A DNA stretch of 64,000 nt from Ilumatobacteraceae bacterium. GTDB lineage: Bacteria > Actinomycetota > Acidimicrobiia > Acidimicrobiales > Ilumatobacteraceae. Shown one piece after another: positions 25,553 to 34,936 of the stretch. A program made the position numbers and the translations under genes. Location of the stretch: assembly GCA_009691255.1 (NCBI GenBank), contig SHUT01000004.1, positions 1 through 64,000 of the forward strand. The letters run 5' to 3'. Below the pieces are notes generated by a model. The model worked only from the letters and a program-made list of their open reading frames with translations. It was not told the origin of the DNA and ran no database searches. How positions within the stretch are numbered: position 1 is the stretch's first letter; each line of letters opens with the position of its first letter.

Positions 25553-28500
25553 CCCTTGAATCGTAGAGTCCGAATCTCAAACGGACGCATCGTGAGCACA
25601 ATTGATCCGTCATTGACAGATATTGGTGCCAGTGTGTCCTCCAAAATATTTGATTCGTGCGCTGTCATCGCGTTGGTCTTGCCACCTGTAGCCATAGGTG
25701 TCTGCAACTTGCCTGAAACGCGATCACCCGAGGATTCCCATATCCTGACAATGATGTCGCCAGAGCCATCGTGGGCGTATTTAACCGCCTCTACAACGAC
25801 TCCACGCAAATCATGCTCGATGCATGCACCGACACGAGTTTCTCCCTGCAGCGTGTAAACAGGATCGGTAAGTCGGTGCGCCTGCGCCTCAAGGCCAGCA
25901 GCAAAAGCTTCTGCCGCATTAATCCAGATCGCCCATCCAAGAGTTTGCTCACCCCGATCGGCAACAGGGTCAGGAAAACGTGGCGACCTCAACAGTGACA
26001 TGCAAAGCGAGTCACTGCGCACATCAAAGCCATGCGCGCCAGCACTCATGAGAGCTACACCAAAGCGAGGTTCGCCGACGTGGACATACCGATGTGCACA
26101 TACTTCAAATTTTGCAGCATCCCAGGATGTGTTGGTATGGCGTGGACGCTCAATGTGGCCAAACTGTGTGCCACATGTTGCCACTGACGCATGGATATCG
26201 AGCGGAACTTGTACTTGCAATCGTGTCTCGTCATGGTTCCAAAGAACATGCAATTCGTTGTTCACTATTGCCTCACCGGCACACACCATGATGTCATGTA
26301 AAAAGTGTGACGGACCCACCGCACATGATCGACGCAATATCGTCACCAACGAGCCATCGTCAATAAGTTCAACAGACCAACCCTCAATCGCGTTGCCACT
26401 ACCTCTCGTATCTGGCTCATCGATGTCCCACGCATCGTATTCGCCTGGTTGATCAGATCGCAGCACCAAGCGGTTTATCTCTGCATTGGTTGGCACGATC
26501 TCTCTGTGTGTTGATATCTCGATAAGAGAATCGATGTCCCCTGTTGGCGTGACATGCATTGCTATGCGATCGTTGGACACCAATATTCCGCTTGCATCTT
26601 GGGCTGATACCACCGCGTTCTCTGGCGCCACAGCGACTCCCTCGGAGATGCGAACAGGAACCGTGCTTAGTGCGGGCACACTGCACATGAATGCAATTCG
26701 GCCAGAGGACAAACGTTGAACCATTGATGTTTGGTCGTCATGATGGACCACCAGACTGACTGTTGCATTGAGCCCAATCAGACCAGCAGGCAGATCTGAA
26801 ATGACAACTCCGCAGTGGTCAAATGAAGAAGCATTGACGACCGTTAGACAGAATTGTTCGGCTGTGGTGCTTATGGCTGTTGCCGATATCGCACGAGCAT
26901 CCGAAATGACTTCGCCCAATATTCGCTCAGCGTCTTGATGCACCCATGTAATCGACGATCCAGGCAAGATGTCATGAAACTGTTGAGTTAAATGATTCTG
27001 CCACTGCTCTGCCAAGTCTGGAGTACTGGCACCAGTTGAAACACTCCACAGTTCGGCTTCTCGAAGCGCTCTTTCGGCGGCATGACTGGCTTGCTTTGTC
27101 TTGACCTGTGAAGTCAAAGTGCCACGATGTTTTTCGAGATACATCTCACCGACCCAAATCGGAGCGATATCTCCGGACTCATGACTTACTTGCGCGAAAA
27201 ACTCAGATGGTGAACCAAAGCGAACTCTTGGGATACCACTCACATCGGCGAGGAGCTGTGTTCGTTGCACCATCTCATCTGTTGGACCACCACCTCCGTC
27301 GCCATGGCCAAAACATGACAATGATGTTTCAGAGATTGCGTGATCAAGATAGTTCTTGGCAGCAAAACGCAACTGCGATGGGGAGTTTGTAGCGTTGTAA
27401 GTGTCAATTGGACTGAAGTGTGTCAGTACTCTTGAGCCGTCTAGACCTTGCCACCAGAACAAGTGATGCGGAAAGACATTCGTTTCGTTCCACGAAAGTT
27501 TTTGAGTGAAGAAATACGAACATCCGGACTCAGACACAATTTGAGGCAATGCCGCTGGATAGCCGAAATCATCTGGTAAGAATGCAACATCCGAACGAGC
27601 ACCAAACCACTTCTCAAAGAAACTTTGTCCGTATAAAAACTGACGGCACAGGCTTTCACCGCCGCTTAAATTGAGGTCGGCTTCTACCCACATTCCACCT
27701 ACTGGTGACCACTGTGCATCAGCAACAAGGCGTTGAATCTGTACGAACAAATCGGGATGGTCTACTCGCACCCATTCATAGTGCTGGGCTTGAGAAGCAC
27801 TAAAAACGTGCTGGGGATGGCGGCGCGCCATGCCTATTGCGTTAACAAATGTGCGAGCTGCTTTGCGCCGTGTCTCTCGCAACGGCCACAACCATGCAGT
27901 ATCTAGATGTGCGTGTCCAGTTGCCACGATTTGATGGCTCACATCGCCATTTTGTAACGAAAGTACACCGTTCAAGATCTCTGTTGCCTTCTGTGCGCTC
28001 GGCGATATGTGGGCGATGTCGATATTCGCAATCGAATCCTCAAGTGCCCGAATGGTTGTCGCATACATCGGGTCGTTGATAGATAGGTCAGTAGCAAGAT
28101 CTAAAACAGTGTCAAACACCAACGCAAAATGTTCCATCGAGATAAGGCGACGTTCTAATCGAGCAATGTTCAAGCGATACAGAGGTGTTGTCGGAGTTGT
28201 TGCAGGATCGGCATACTGAGTGATCGTTGGTCCGCTCGCTTCTTTGCTGACCACGAGGTTGGACACCATTGGCGTGGCGGCGATTTCTAGATAGAACTCA
28301 AGGTCTTCTCCCGGCGTGGCAACCTCAAGGACATATCGGCGTCGGTCCGGTTGAATCGCCTGCACAGCACAACCATCGCGATACAGCATCGCCTCAACTT
28401 GAAAGCCATCATAATTGCCAATAAAACCAAGATCTAGATGTACTGCAACCTTGGTTGTAGACGTGTCTATATCCCAATTCTTTGGAATATGGCCACGCAA

Positions 28501-28716
28501 AATAAACCATCGAGTGTGCCAGGCCGGCGCAACCGAGGAGCCCATCACAAATGGTTGATACACAAAACCTTTGGCTTGAACAAAACTCACGGGTTCAAAA
28601 TGTGCGGTTGCGGCCCACACTTGGAGGTCAGCAGTATTAGTAGTCACTTGTGGGCGAATCCGCTCATTGAGGATTCGCCGACAGCGAAGCAAAGCCGGGT
28701 TGAGTTTGGGACTCAT
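25549..28716 (-). CDS. GH38 family alpha-mannosidase
   Basis: 1055 residues, normal for bacterial GH38. It removes alpha-linked mannose from glycans. The catalytic domain begins with zinc motif GHAHLDTAWLWP (H268, H270, D272); the nucleophile is probably D382 in LPDDFGYPAALPQ; WVEADLNLSGGES and GHGDGGGGPT are further signatures. The C-terminal half is the beta-sandwich region. No signal peptide, so it is probably cytoplasmic and would act on imported or recycled mannosides. Start ATG overlaps the stop of the kinase-like gene by one base. Middle gene of a three-gene operon. Confidence 0.92.
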   Translation of the reverse strand: MSPKLNPALLRCRRILNERIRPQVTTNTADLQVWAATAHFEPVSFVQAKGFVYQPFVMGSSVAPAWHTRWFILRGHIPKNWDIDTSTTKVAVHLDLGFIGNYDGFQVEAMLYRDGCAVQAIQPDRRRYVLEVATPGEDLEFYLEIAATPMVSNLVVSKEASGPTITQYADPATTPTTPLYRLNIARLERRLISMEHFALVFDTVLDLATDLSINDPMYATTIRALEDSIANIDIAHISPSAQKATEILNGVLSLQNGDVSHQIVATGHAHLDTAWLWPLRETRRKAARTFVNAIGMARRHPQHVFSASQAQHYEWVRVDHPDLFVQIQRLVADAQWSPVGGMWVEADLNLSGGESLCRQFLYGQSFFEKWFGARSDVAFLPDDFGYPAALPQIVSESGCSYFFTQKLSWNETNVFPHHLFWWQGLDGSRVLTHFSPIDTYNATNSPSQLRFAAKNYLDHAISETSLSCFGHGDGGGGPTDEMVQRTQLLADVSGIPRVRFGSPSEFFAQVSHESGDIAPIWVGEMYLEKHRGTLTSQVKTKQASHAAERALREAELWSVSTGASTPDLAEQWQNHLTQQFHDILPGSSITWVHQDAERILGEVISDARAISATAISTTAEQFCLTVVNASSFDHCGVVISDLPAGLIGLNATVSLVVHHDDQTSMVQRLSSGRIAFMCSVPALSTVPVRISEGVAVAPENAVVSAQDASGILVSNDRIAMHVTPTGDIDSLIEISTHREIVPTNAEINRLVLRSDQPGEYDAWDIDEPDTRGSGNAIEGWSVELIDDGSLVTILRRSCAVGPSHFLHDIMVCAGEAIVNNELHVLWNHDETRLQVQVPLDIHASVATCGTQFGHIERPRHTNTSWDAAKFEVCAHRYVHVGEPRFGVALMSAGAHGFDVRSDSLCMSLLRSPRFPDPVADRGEQTLGWAIWINAAEAFAAGLEAQAHRLTDPVYTLQGETRVGACIEHDLRGVVVEAVKYAHDGSGDIIVRIWESSGDRVSGKLQTPMATGGKTNAMTAHESNILEDTLAPISVNDGSIVLTMRPFEIRTLRFKG

Positions 28717-29777
28717 CAGATCAGCGACAGTGTTTCACTATCTAGTGCGTGCTGAATATGTCGAGTCGCCATTGCCGTAAACATCTGATCGCCGCGATTG
28801 GTGCGCTGCACAATCTGAGACGCGACAACGCTCATCAATACTCCGGCTGCTGCTTCTCGTCGATAGAGCCGATGAACCCAGGTCGCGTCAACATCTACAC
28901 CCCGTGATTTCAGCCCCGTAATATAACGATCAACGAGCTGTTGCTCATAGGCGCGGCGATCTTGTAGTACGAGACCTGCCCCGATGAAGTACGCCAGATC
29001 TGCAATTCCGTTTCCGTGTCCGGGTGTCTGCCAATCGACAACTACACATCGTGCGCCACCTTGGGCTGAAGCAAACAACATGTTGTCTAAACGAAAGTCT
29101 CCGTGGATTACCGTAAAGGGCTCTTCTCTCTCGCAAACATAGGGAGTAAGAATTTTCTCAAGTTGGTGCACAAAATCTATTCCAGAATCACCACATGTAG
29201 TCAAGATTGCATCGCCATAGGTTGACAAAAAAGCAGACTTAACCCCGCTGTACATCATCTGTAATATCGTGGCATCCTCTGCAGTTGCGCGACGCTGCAA
29301 AAAATCAACTTCCCATAGCGACGGATCATTCCATCGTGGTGCATGAAGTGCTACCAATTCATCAATTGCCGCTTCGGCATGATTAAGACCGCAGCCAGTG
29401 ATTTGGTTTCCTTGTTCGGCAGGCATCATGTCTTCAAGCACAATCACAAAATCGCCACCTGTTTCGTGCCACTCGGCAAAAAAACAACGCGGGGCTCTAA
29501 TGTCGACTGTTGACGCAAGACCATTGTAAAATTTCACCTCACGTTCGTAGTTGCGCAAAGTTATTCCAGTGAACCGACTTGTAGGATCATTTGAGGCCAA
29601 CTTAACGACAACCGATGATGGAACTTCTGGGGAGTCTGAAATCAACGGCACGCGTAAGTTCATGCCTACTAGACCATCACCTATGGCAACCGAAGTTCCG
29701 GCCTTGACCGATTGGCCAAATATGTCGGACCACCACTCGTCAGTCAGATTCTCTTGGGTGTATTCCTTGATTGTCAC
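28716..29777 (-). CDS. APH-family phosphotransferase/kinase-like protein
   Basis: 353 residues from GTG 29777. Aminoglycoside-phosphotransferase (APH/choline kinase) fold: Lys-bearing VVVKLAS strand, VLEDM hinge, catalytic loop VIHGDFRLDNMLF and metal site VVDWQTPGHG. Relatives phosphorylate small hydroxyl compounds or sugars; resistance is not implied. I chose GTG 29777 because TACCGT lies exactly 6 nt upstream and because the MTIKEYTQENLTDEWW start is family-like; the open frame continues to 29942, but that would overlap the SURF1 gene. Operon with GH38 and DCC genes, so it may phosphorylate a sugar released by the mannosidase (inference). Confidence 0.8.
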   Translation of the reverse strand: MTIKEYTQENLTDEWWSDIFGQSVKAGTSVAIGDGLVGMNLRVPLISDSPEVPSSVVVKLASNDPTSRFTGITLRNYEREVKFYNGLASTVDIRAPRCFFAEWHETGGDFVIVLEDMMPAEQGNQITGCGLNHAEAAIDELVALHAPRWNDPSLWEVDFLQRRATAEDATILQMMYSGVKSAFLSTYGDAILTTCGDSGIDFVHQLEKILTPYVCEREEPFTVIHGDFRLDNMLFASAQGGARCVVVDWQTPGHGNGIADLAYFIGAGLVLQDRRAYEQQLVDRYITGLKSRGVDVDATWVHRLYRREAAAGVLMSVVASQIVQRTNRGDQMFTAMATRHIQHALDSETLSLI

Positions 29778-29783
29778 ACCATG

Positions 29784-29789
29784 ACGGTA
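29784..29789 (-). promoter_or_regulatory. Leaderless -10 box (TACCGT)
   Basis: TACCGT on the minus strand ends 6 nt before GTG 29777. It helps decide the start of the kinase-like gene. Confidence 0.45.
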
Positions 29790-29825
29790 GTCCGAAGCAC
29801 TCGCCGCACTACCTTTGGATAAAGC

Positions 29826-30572
29826 ATGTATCGATTTCTTGTTCGTCCTCGTTGGCTGCTGCTGCATCTTCTTGCGGGTGGCGCGGTTATTTTGATGATA
29901 AATCTGGCGTTTTGGCAACTTCATCGCCTCGATCAACGCCAAGCCTTCAACTCTCTAGTGCGGTCAAATAGCTCCACAGCCGTCAGTTCTTTTGAATCAG
30001 TCGTGACTACCGCCACCGACCCGTACTCAGTTGAATGGCGACCCGTCATAATCACGGGTTCTTACCTACTTGGTGATGCCATCACCGTAGTTAACAAATC
30101 CCAAAATGGAACATCTGGTGTCGACTCTGTGGTGCCGCTACGAACCGCATCAGGCATCACCGTATTGATTAACCGGGGATTCATCCCGCTGGCTCAATCC
30201 GTACCTGCACCTACAACCTCAACCGTGAGCGTGACTGGGTTTCTTAGGCGGTCTCAGACCAGATCATTTGGAGGTGCGATCGACGCATCAGGTGGCGTTG
30301 TTGTGGAGTGGCAACGTATTGACATTCCGCGCATTGATGCACAGTTTGATGGCGACCTCGCGCCGATGTACATTCAGCGATTTGATTCGACACCACCCGA
30401 GGGTGATTGGCCTGCGCGAGTGATTAACCCTACTCTTGACAACGGACCACATCTTTCGTACGCAGGTCAGTGGTTCTTTTTTAGCGCTAGCGTAATTGGT
30501 GGCTGGATATTTGTCATCCGCCGAAAAATCCAGAGCGACAAAAATCCAAAACAAAACCAGCAATTCGGGTAG
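29826..30572 (+). CDS. SURF1-family cytochrome oxidase assembly protein
   Basis: 248 residues with the SURF1 plan: N-terminal membrane helix (about 11-30) with FWQLHRLDQR just after it, a periplasmic domain containing RPVIITGSY and VLINRGFIP, then GPHLSYAGQWFFF leading into a C-terminal helix. SURF1 helps insert heme a in cytochrome c oxidase. No oxidase gene is near. The 3' end runs 59 bp into the convergent GMC oxidoreductase gene; the overlap encodes a hydrophilic Lys/Gln-rich tail. Confidence 0.88.
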   Translation: MYRFLVRPRWLLLHLLAGGAVILMINLAFWQLHRLDQRQAFNSLVRSNSSTAVSSFESVVTTATDPYSVEWRPVIITGSYLLGDAITVVNKSQNGTSGVDSVVPLRTASGITVLINRGFIPLAQSVPAPTTSTVSVTGFLRRSQTRSFGGAIDASGGVVVEWQRIDIPRIDAQFDGDLAPMYIQRFDSTPPEGDWPARVINPTLDNGPHLSYAGQWFFFSASVIGGWIFVIRRKIQSDKNPKQNQQFG

Positions 30573-31884
30573 CCACCATTGTTACTGGCAAATTTGTGTT
30601 GGCTCTAGGGATCTTTGGAAATACTGATGCGTCAGCCACCCACAGTGAAGACACGCCGTGCACTTGTCCGTGTGGCGACACCACTGTTTGGGAGTCCTTA
30701 AAATCCCCCATTCGGCACGTTCCCACCGCATGGGATTGATGTCCTAGATGCGACATTAACCACGAATCGAGTTGATCGTCTGACATATCAAGCAGCACAG
30801 CACAAGGTGTTGCTTGATCATCGCATATCCAGCCAACACCAATGTTGTTTAAGGCTCCGGTTGTTACAAGCGTGGCTGCCATACGAACAAGCGCACGCAT
30901 TGCCTGTCTGTCGCGACTATCGCTCAACATTTTGAACTCAACTTTTACATCAGGACCGTCGGCACTAACGTCACCACGCGACCATACATGAGTAAGAGCC
31001 ACACCAAGTCCACCTATTGTGCGCGCGTCATCTCCAAGGTGGTTATAGGCGGTGATCTGTCCGGCATCAGCGACACCGTCGATTTCAATAAATCCGTGTG
31101 CTGTGACAACAAATCCATCTGTCGCAGGTGCATCAAGCACGGTACTGAACATGACCGCTGGATGATCTTGAAGGCCGCGACCAATTGCTGGGTTTTCACA
31201 CCCACTCGCCCACAAAATTTGTGGAGTTGCTAACGCACCGCTACAAAGCACCACTAGGTCAGCACGAATCACTTCGCCATCGCTTAGTTCTACGCCGATC
31301 GCGTTTGTATCTTCAATAACGACACGCGATACTGCTGACTTAATTCGAACATTTAACGAGCTCGGCCGTAACTCTTGGTTTAAAAACTCCATCGCTGACT
31401 GACGGCCATCGTCCCATGCAAGTGTGGACCGTTGTGCTTGTGGCATGCCTTCAAGCAATGCCTCGCCCATTACGCCTAGTTCATTGTTATTTGGCTGATG
31501 CAGAGTCAGGGGCAATGCATCGAACACTTGAGCAACGTCCGACCACGCCCACTCGGCGCATCCCAAACCTTGCGCCCAATTGTCGTAGTCATCGGCATGA
31601 CCAGGCAGAGACACCATGGCGTTAATCGCGCCGCCGCCACCGAGTCCGTGTGCCTGTAAGTAATTAGCAGTCGAAGTGGTCTTAGTCAGCGATGCCCCAA
31701 AATGAGACACCGATTCATCTTGATTTTTCAATACGCGAAAGAAATCTCGTTCGTCACTGTCGCCGATAATTGCACCAGCCTCCAGCAAAATCACGGAAAG
31801 ACGTTTGTCAGTTGCCAATAAACCAGCCACCGTGCAACCAGCAGTGCCTCCGCCCACCACAACAACTGTGCGCTTGGAAGTCAT
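30514..31884 (-). CDS. GMC-family FAD oxidoreductase
   Basis: 456 residues, slightly short for the GMC (choline dehydrogenase-like) family. FAD-binding VVVVGGGTAGCTVAG at the N-terminus, AHGLGGGGAINAMV, GALATPQIL, the catalytic HQSHAVGTCRMG and C-terminal ADASVFPKIPRANTNLPV are present. It oxidises an alcohol to an aldehyde or acid; substrate unknown. It starts 5 nt after the histidine phosphatase, at the end of the MoxR/VWA/phosphatase run. The C-terminus overlaps the SURF1 gene on the other strand. Confidence 0.88.
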   Translation of the reverse strand: MTSKRTVVVVGGGTAGCTVAGLLATDKRLSVILLEAGAIIGDSDERDFFRVLKNQDESVSHFGASLTKTTSTANYLQAHGLGGGGAINAMVSLPGHADDYDNWAQGLGCAEWAWSDVAQVFDALPLTLHQPNNNELGVMGEALLEGMPQAQRSTLAWDDGRQSAMEFLNQELRPSSLNVRIKSAVSRVVIEDTNAIGVELSDGEVIRADLVVLCSGALATPQILWASGCENPAIGRGLQDHPAVMFSTVLDAPATDGFVVTAHGFIEIDGVADAGQITAYNHLGDDARTIGGLGVALTHVWSRGDVSADGPDVKVEFKMLSDSRDRQAMRALVRMAATLVTTGALNNIGVGWICDDQATPCAVLLDMSDDQLDSWLMSHLGHQSHAVGTCRMGDFKDSQTVVSPHGQVHGVSSLWVADASVFPKIPRANTNLPVTMVATRIAGFVLDFCRSGFFGG

Positions 31885-31889
31885 GGTGA

Positions 31890-32561
31890 TTATTTCCCGG
31901 AGGGCTCGCTATGAATTAGTGTCGATGGCGGTAGTCCAGCGAGGTGCGCAGAGTCGTTGTACCGATGCAACTGCCATTTATTTGTTCCGGTGTGAACGAT
32001 TTCCGTAACGGATGTATTCAGGGTAAAAATATCGAATCCGCCTACAACTGGCACATTTAGAGCGCACCGCAAACTTGCATCAATGACTCCGCCATGACAA
32101 AAGACGACGACTGTCTTGCCCTCATATTTGTTAATCGTAGTAAAGATAGCGCCACGTACTCGGTGACTAAATTGCGCAACAGTTTCTCCGCCACGAAAAG
32201 TCACACCATAAGGATCACCGGACCAATCGACATGCCCAAAGCGCTTAACAAAATCTTCGTATTTCATTCCATCGCACTCTGGACCTGGGTCATGTTCTCC
32301 CCATGCGGTGTCGACCTGTACTGGCAAACTGCCAAGTCCTGGCGAAACGATGTTGGCTGTTTCAAGTGCCCGTGGGTATCCGCTCGAGATAATGACATCA
32401 GCCTGTATCTCGCCACTCGACAAAAACCGATCTCTCAGATGCTGGGCTTGTCTGCGTCCCAAGGGCGACAATCCGGTGCAAGACCTAGGCCCACCAAGGA
32501 TTCGCCTGACGGCTACCTGAGACTCGCCATGACGAATGAAGACTAATCGTGTATTGCTCAT
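31890..32561 (-). CDS. Histidine phosphatase superfamily protein
   Basis: 223 residues. Phosphohistidine-forming RHGES at residues 10-14, SSGYPRALETA, and VVFCHGGVID with the second catalytic His, as in phosphoglycerate-mutase-like phosphatases. Substrate unknown. Start set at ATG 32561 because GGAGA lies 7 nt upstream and ATGA overlaps the VWA gene stop; an in-frame codon at 32606 lies inside the VWA gene. Third gene of the run MoxR-VWA-phosphatase-GMC. Confidence 0.87.
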   Translation of the reverse strand: MSNTRLVFIRHGESQVAVRRILGGPRSCTGLSPLGRRQAQHLRDRFLSSGEIQADVIISSGYPRALETANIVSPGLGSLPVQVDTAWGEHDPGPECDGMKYEDFVKRFGHVDWSGDPYGVTFRGGETVAQFSHRVRGAIFTTINKYEGKTVVVFCHGGVIDASLRCALNVPVVGGFDIFTLNTSVTEIVHTGTNKWQLHRYNDSAHLAGLPPSTLIHSEPSGK

Positions 32562-33982
32562 GCCAGTTTCTCCACGAATGCCTCGAGTTGTCGCATATTT
32601 CGACATTCATATACGCCGTCCGTGAAGGTGCCGTATTCGCTAACTATCGAGTCACCAGTGTTCCAGTACGACTTCGGTTCAGGGTTAAGCCAATACACAT
32701 GTCGCGCCTTTTGACGCATCTCTTTAATTACCCACGATCCAGACGCATGGTAATTATTGCGCGCATCACCCAGGAGCAAAACGGTTGTCTTGGGTCCGAT
32801 TTCTTTTCCGAACTTGTTCCAGAACACTTCAAAAGCATGGCCGTAATCGCTGTGTCCGTCCACCCAGATGACGTCCGCCTCTGTGTTGACACGATGAATC
32901 GCCACGCCGATGTCTTCGGTGTTTCGGAAATACTCCGTGACTTCGTCAAGACCATCGATAAACACAAACGAACGCACTTTAGAGAACTGTCCCTGAATTG
33001 CGTACACCAACATCAAAGTAAATCGCGCAAATGCAGCCACACTCCCAGAGATATCAGCCACCACCATCAACTCTGGTTTTGCTGGACGCGGATACTTGAA
33101 TTGCGGGTCTGCTGGCACTCCGCCGTAGCTCAAACTATGTCTTACCGTGCTGCGAAAGTCCAATGGTCCTTTGCGACCATGTCGACGCTTGCGGGCTAGT
33201 CGTGCTGCTAGTTTTCGGGTCAGCGGCTGAAGTGCTTTTTTGAGGTTTTGCATTTCATCGCGACTGGCGTGCATGAACTCAACGTCTTCTGGTAGAGGCT
33301 TGCGCAAAGTCTTGGCCATCGCTTCGACGCCTCTGTCTGCAACTAACCTGCGCCGAATTTCAGACTCGATTTCTTGCTTAAACTTTTCGATTTGATCTTT
33401 GTGTTCGTCTCTTTCTAGGCGTTCTTCGAGCGCGGTCAGATTACCGCCCACCTCTTGGCGACTGATTTCCATCAACTTCTCAAGCATCGCCTCAAGGTCT
33501 AGATTGCGCAGCGTTCTGTATAAGTAATAGGTTCCACCCACGGGGCGACCTGGTTCCATGCCCGCAAAACGCTGCACCGCCTGACGAGCAAGAGCCCTCA
33601 TCATTGCTTGATCTCCACCCATCAGGGCTTTCATCAAGATACTCATTAGTTCTTCGGCGGAGAGCCCCTCCATGCCTCCGGAGCCGCCGTTGCCTTGGCG
33701 TTGTTGTTCTTGCATCTCACGCCAGAATTCGTCCGCGTCTTTATCACCGTCAATTGCATACTCTGGTCCGCGCAAACTGAAATACACCTCAAACACTGTC
33801 TCAAAAGATCTCCAGTGCGCGTTATTTTTTACGAGAGTCGCCCCGAGTGCATATTTAAATGCATCGCGGTCTTCCATTGGGATGTGCTTGATTGCCTCCA
33901 TGGCATCAAGATTTTCGGTGAGGCTCACCGGTAGACCCGCGTTGCGCAGTTCTGTGATGAAGCCCGAAAGAAGATCGAGCAT
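32558..33982 (-). CDS. CoxE-like VWA domain protein
   Basis: 474 residues. The N-terminal half is helical and charged (FITELRNAGLPVSL, then a Gln/Gly-rich stretch). The C-terminal half is a von Willebrand A domain with the MIDAS motif ADISGSVAAF and a later VDGHSDYG. CoxE-type VWA proteins work with MoxR AAA ATPases as metal-dependent chaperones that mature enzymes, for example CO dehydrogenase. AGGGAGG just upstream of ATG 33982 sets the start; a longer frame to 34033 overlaps the ATPase gene. It follows the ATPase gene by 13 nt. Confidence 0.88.
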   Translation of the reverse strand: MLDLLSGFITELRNAGLPVSLTENLDAMEAIKHIPMEDRDAFKYALGATLVKNNAHWRSFETVFEVYFSLRGPEYAIDGDKDADEFWREMQEQQRQGNGGSGGMEGLSAEELMSILMKALMGGDQAMMRALARQAVQRFAGMEPGRPVGGTYYLYRTLRNLDLEAMLEKLMEISRQEVGGNLTALEERLERDEHKDQIEKFKQEIESEIRRRLVADRGVEAMAKTLRKPLPEDVEFMHASRDEMQNLKKALQPLTRKLAARLARKRRHGRKGPLDFRSTVRHSLSYGGVPADPQFKYPRPAKPELMVVADISGSVAAFARFTLMLVYAIQGQFSKVRSFVFIDGLDEVTEYFRNTEDIGVAIHRVNTEADVIWVDGHSDYGHAFEVFWNKFGKEIGPKTTVLLLGDARNNYHASGSWVIKEMRQKARHVYWLNPEPKSYWNTGDSIVSEYGTFTDGVYECRNMRQLEAFVEKLA

Positions 33983-33995
33983 GGGCCTCCCTAGT

Positions 33996-34862
33996 TCACT
34001 TGTCGATCGAAAGTTCTTTGGCGGCCTTGGCAATATCGGTTTGGTACTTCAGCAGAATATGAAGAGTCTCTTTGGCCTGTTCTGCCTCAATGTGTTCGAT
34101 TCCGAGCAACACAAGCGTGCGAGCCCAGTCAATAGTCTCGCTCACCGATGGCGCTTTTTTAAGGTCTAACTGGCGAATACTTCGAACAATGCGCGCAATC
34201 TGATCTGCGAGGTTTTCAGTGATGCCTTCAACTCGAGTAAGAACGATCTCTTTTTCGCGCTCCATATCCGGATAGTCCACGTGCAAGAAAAGGCAACGTC
34301 GCTTCAGGGCTTCTGACAATTCGCGAGTGTTGTTAGAAGTTAAAAACACAAGCGGAATTTGTTTAGCCTGGATAGTGCCAAGTTCTGGAATTGATACCTG
34401 ATACTCAGACAAAATCTCAAGCAACAATGCTTCAGTCTCGACTTCGACTCGGTCGACTTCGTCAATCAGCAGAACTACAGGGTCTTCACTAGTGATGGCT
34501 TCAAGTAGTGGCCGAGTCAACAGAAAGTCTTCCCCGAAAATATCATCATGAACGTCTTCCCATGAATCAGATTTTCGGTCAGCCTGAATGCGCAACAATT
34601 GCTTTTTATAGTTCCATTCATAGAGTGCTTTAGATTCATCGAGGCCTTCGTAGCATTGCAGACGGATCAGCCTGGCACCAGTAAAATCAGCGACGCTTTT
34701 GGCCAACTGAGTCTTGCCGGTACCTGCAGGACCCTCGACAAGCACTGGTTTTCCAAGACGGTCTGCCAAGAAAACCACGCCAGCAATGCCGTCGTCAGCC
34801 AAGTAATGCACATCCTTGAGGCCTTCGCGGACAGTCTGTACTGAATCAAAGCGGTGGGTCAT
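33996..34862 (-). CDS. MoxR-family AAA+ ATPase
   Basis: 288 residues. Walker A GPAGTGKTQ (44-52), Walker B VVLLIDEVDR (about residue 130), sensor 1 FLTSNNTRELSEALKRRC and a C-terminal helical lid. MoxR ATPases remodel client proteins with a VWA partner, here the next gene. The AAA core fills nearly the whole protein, as is usual for MoxR. A TACGAT box lies 9 nt before the ATG. First gene of a four-gene run; the client is not obvious from context (the molybdenum hydroxylase at 9.3 kb is one guess). Confidence 0.9.
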   Translation of the reverse strand: MTHRFDSVQTVREGLKDVHYLADDGIAGVVFLADRLGKPVLVEGPAGTGKTQLAKSVADFTGARLIRLQCYEGLDESKALYEWNYKKQLLRIQADRKSDSWEDVHDDIFGEDFLLTRPLLEAITSEDPVVLLIDEVDRVEVETEALLLEILSEYQVSIPELGTIQAKQIPLVFLTSNNTRELSEALKRRCLFLHVDYPDMEREKEIVLTRVEGITENLADQIARIVRSIRQLDLKKAPSVSETIDWARTLVLLGIEHIEAEQAKETLHILLKYQTDIAKAAKELSIDK

Positions 34863-34924
34863 AAGTACTCAATCGTACTAGGGGTGGCAGAACTGGCATC
34901 AGTCGGGCGAACCCTTTATGCCTC

Positions 34925-34930
34925 TACGCT
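34925..34930 (+). promoter_or_regulatory. Leaderless -10 box (TACGCT)
   Basis: TACGCT ends 6 nt before ATG 34937 of murJ; no ribosome binding site between. Confidence 0.5.
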
Positions 34931-34936
34931 CGTACT

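Noticed and set aside
29778-29942. N-terminal extension of the kinase-like gene
   Set aside because: It would overlap the SURF1 start; the GTG with a TACCGT box fits better.
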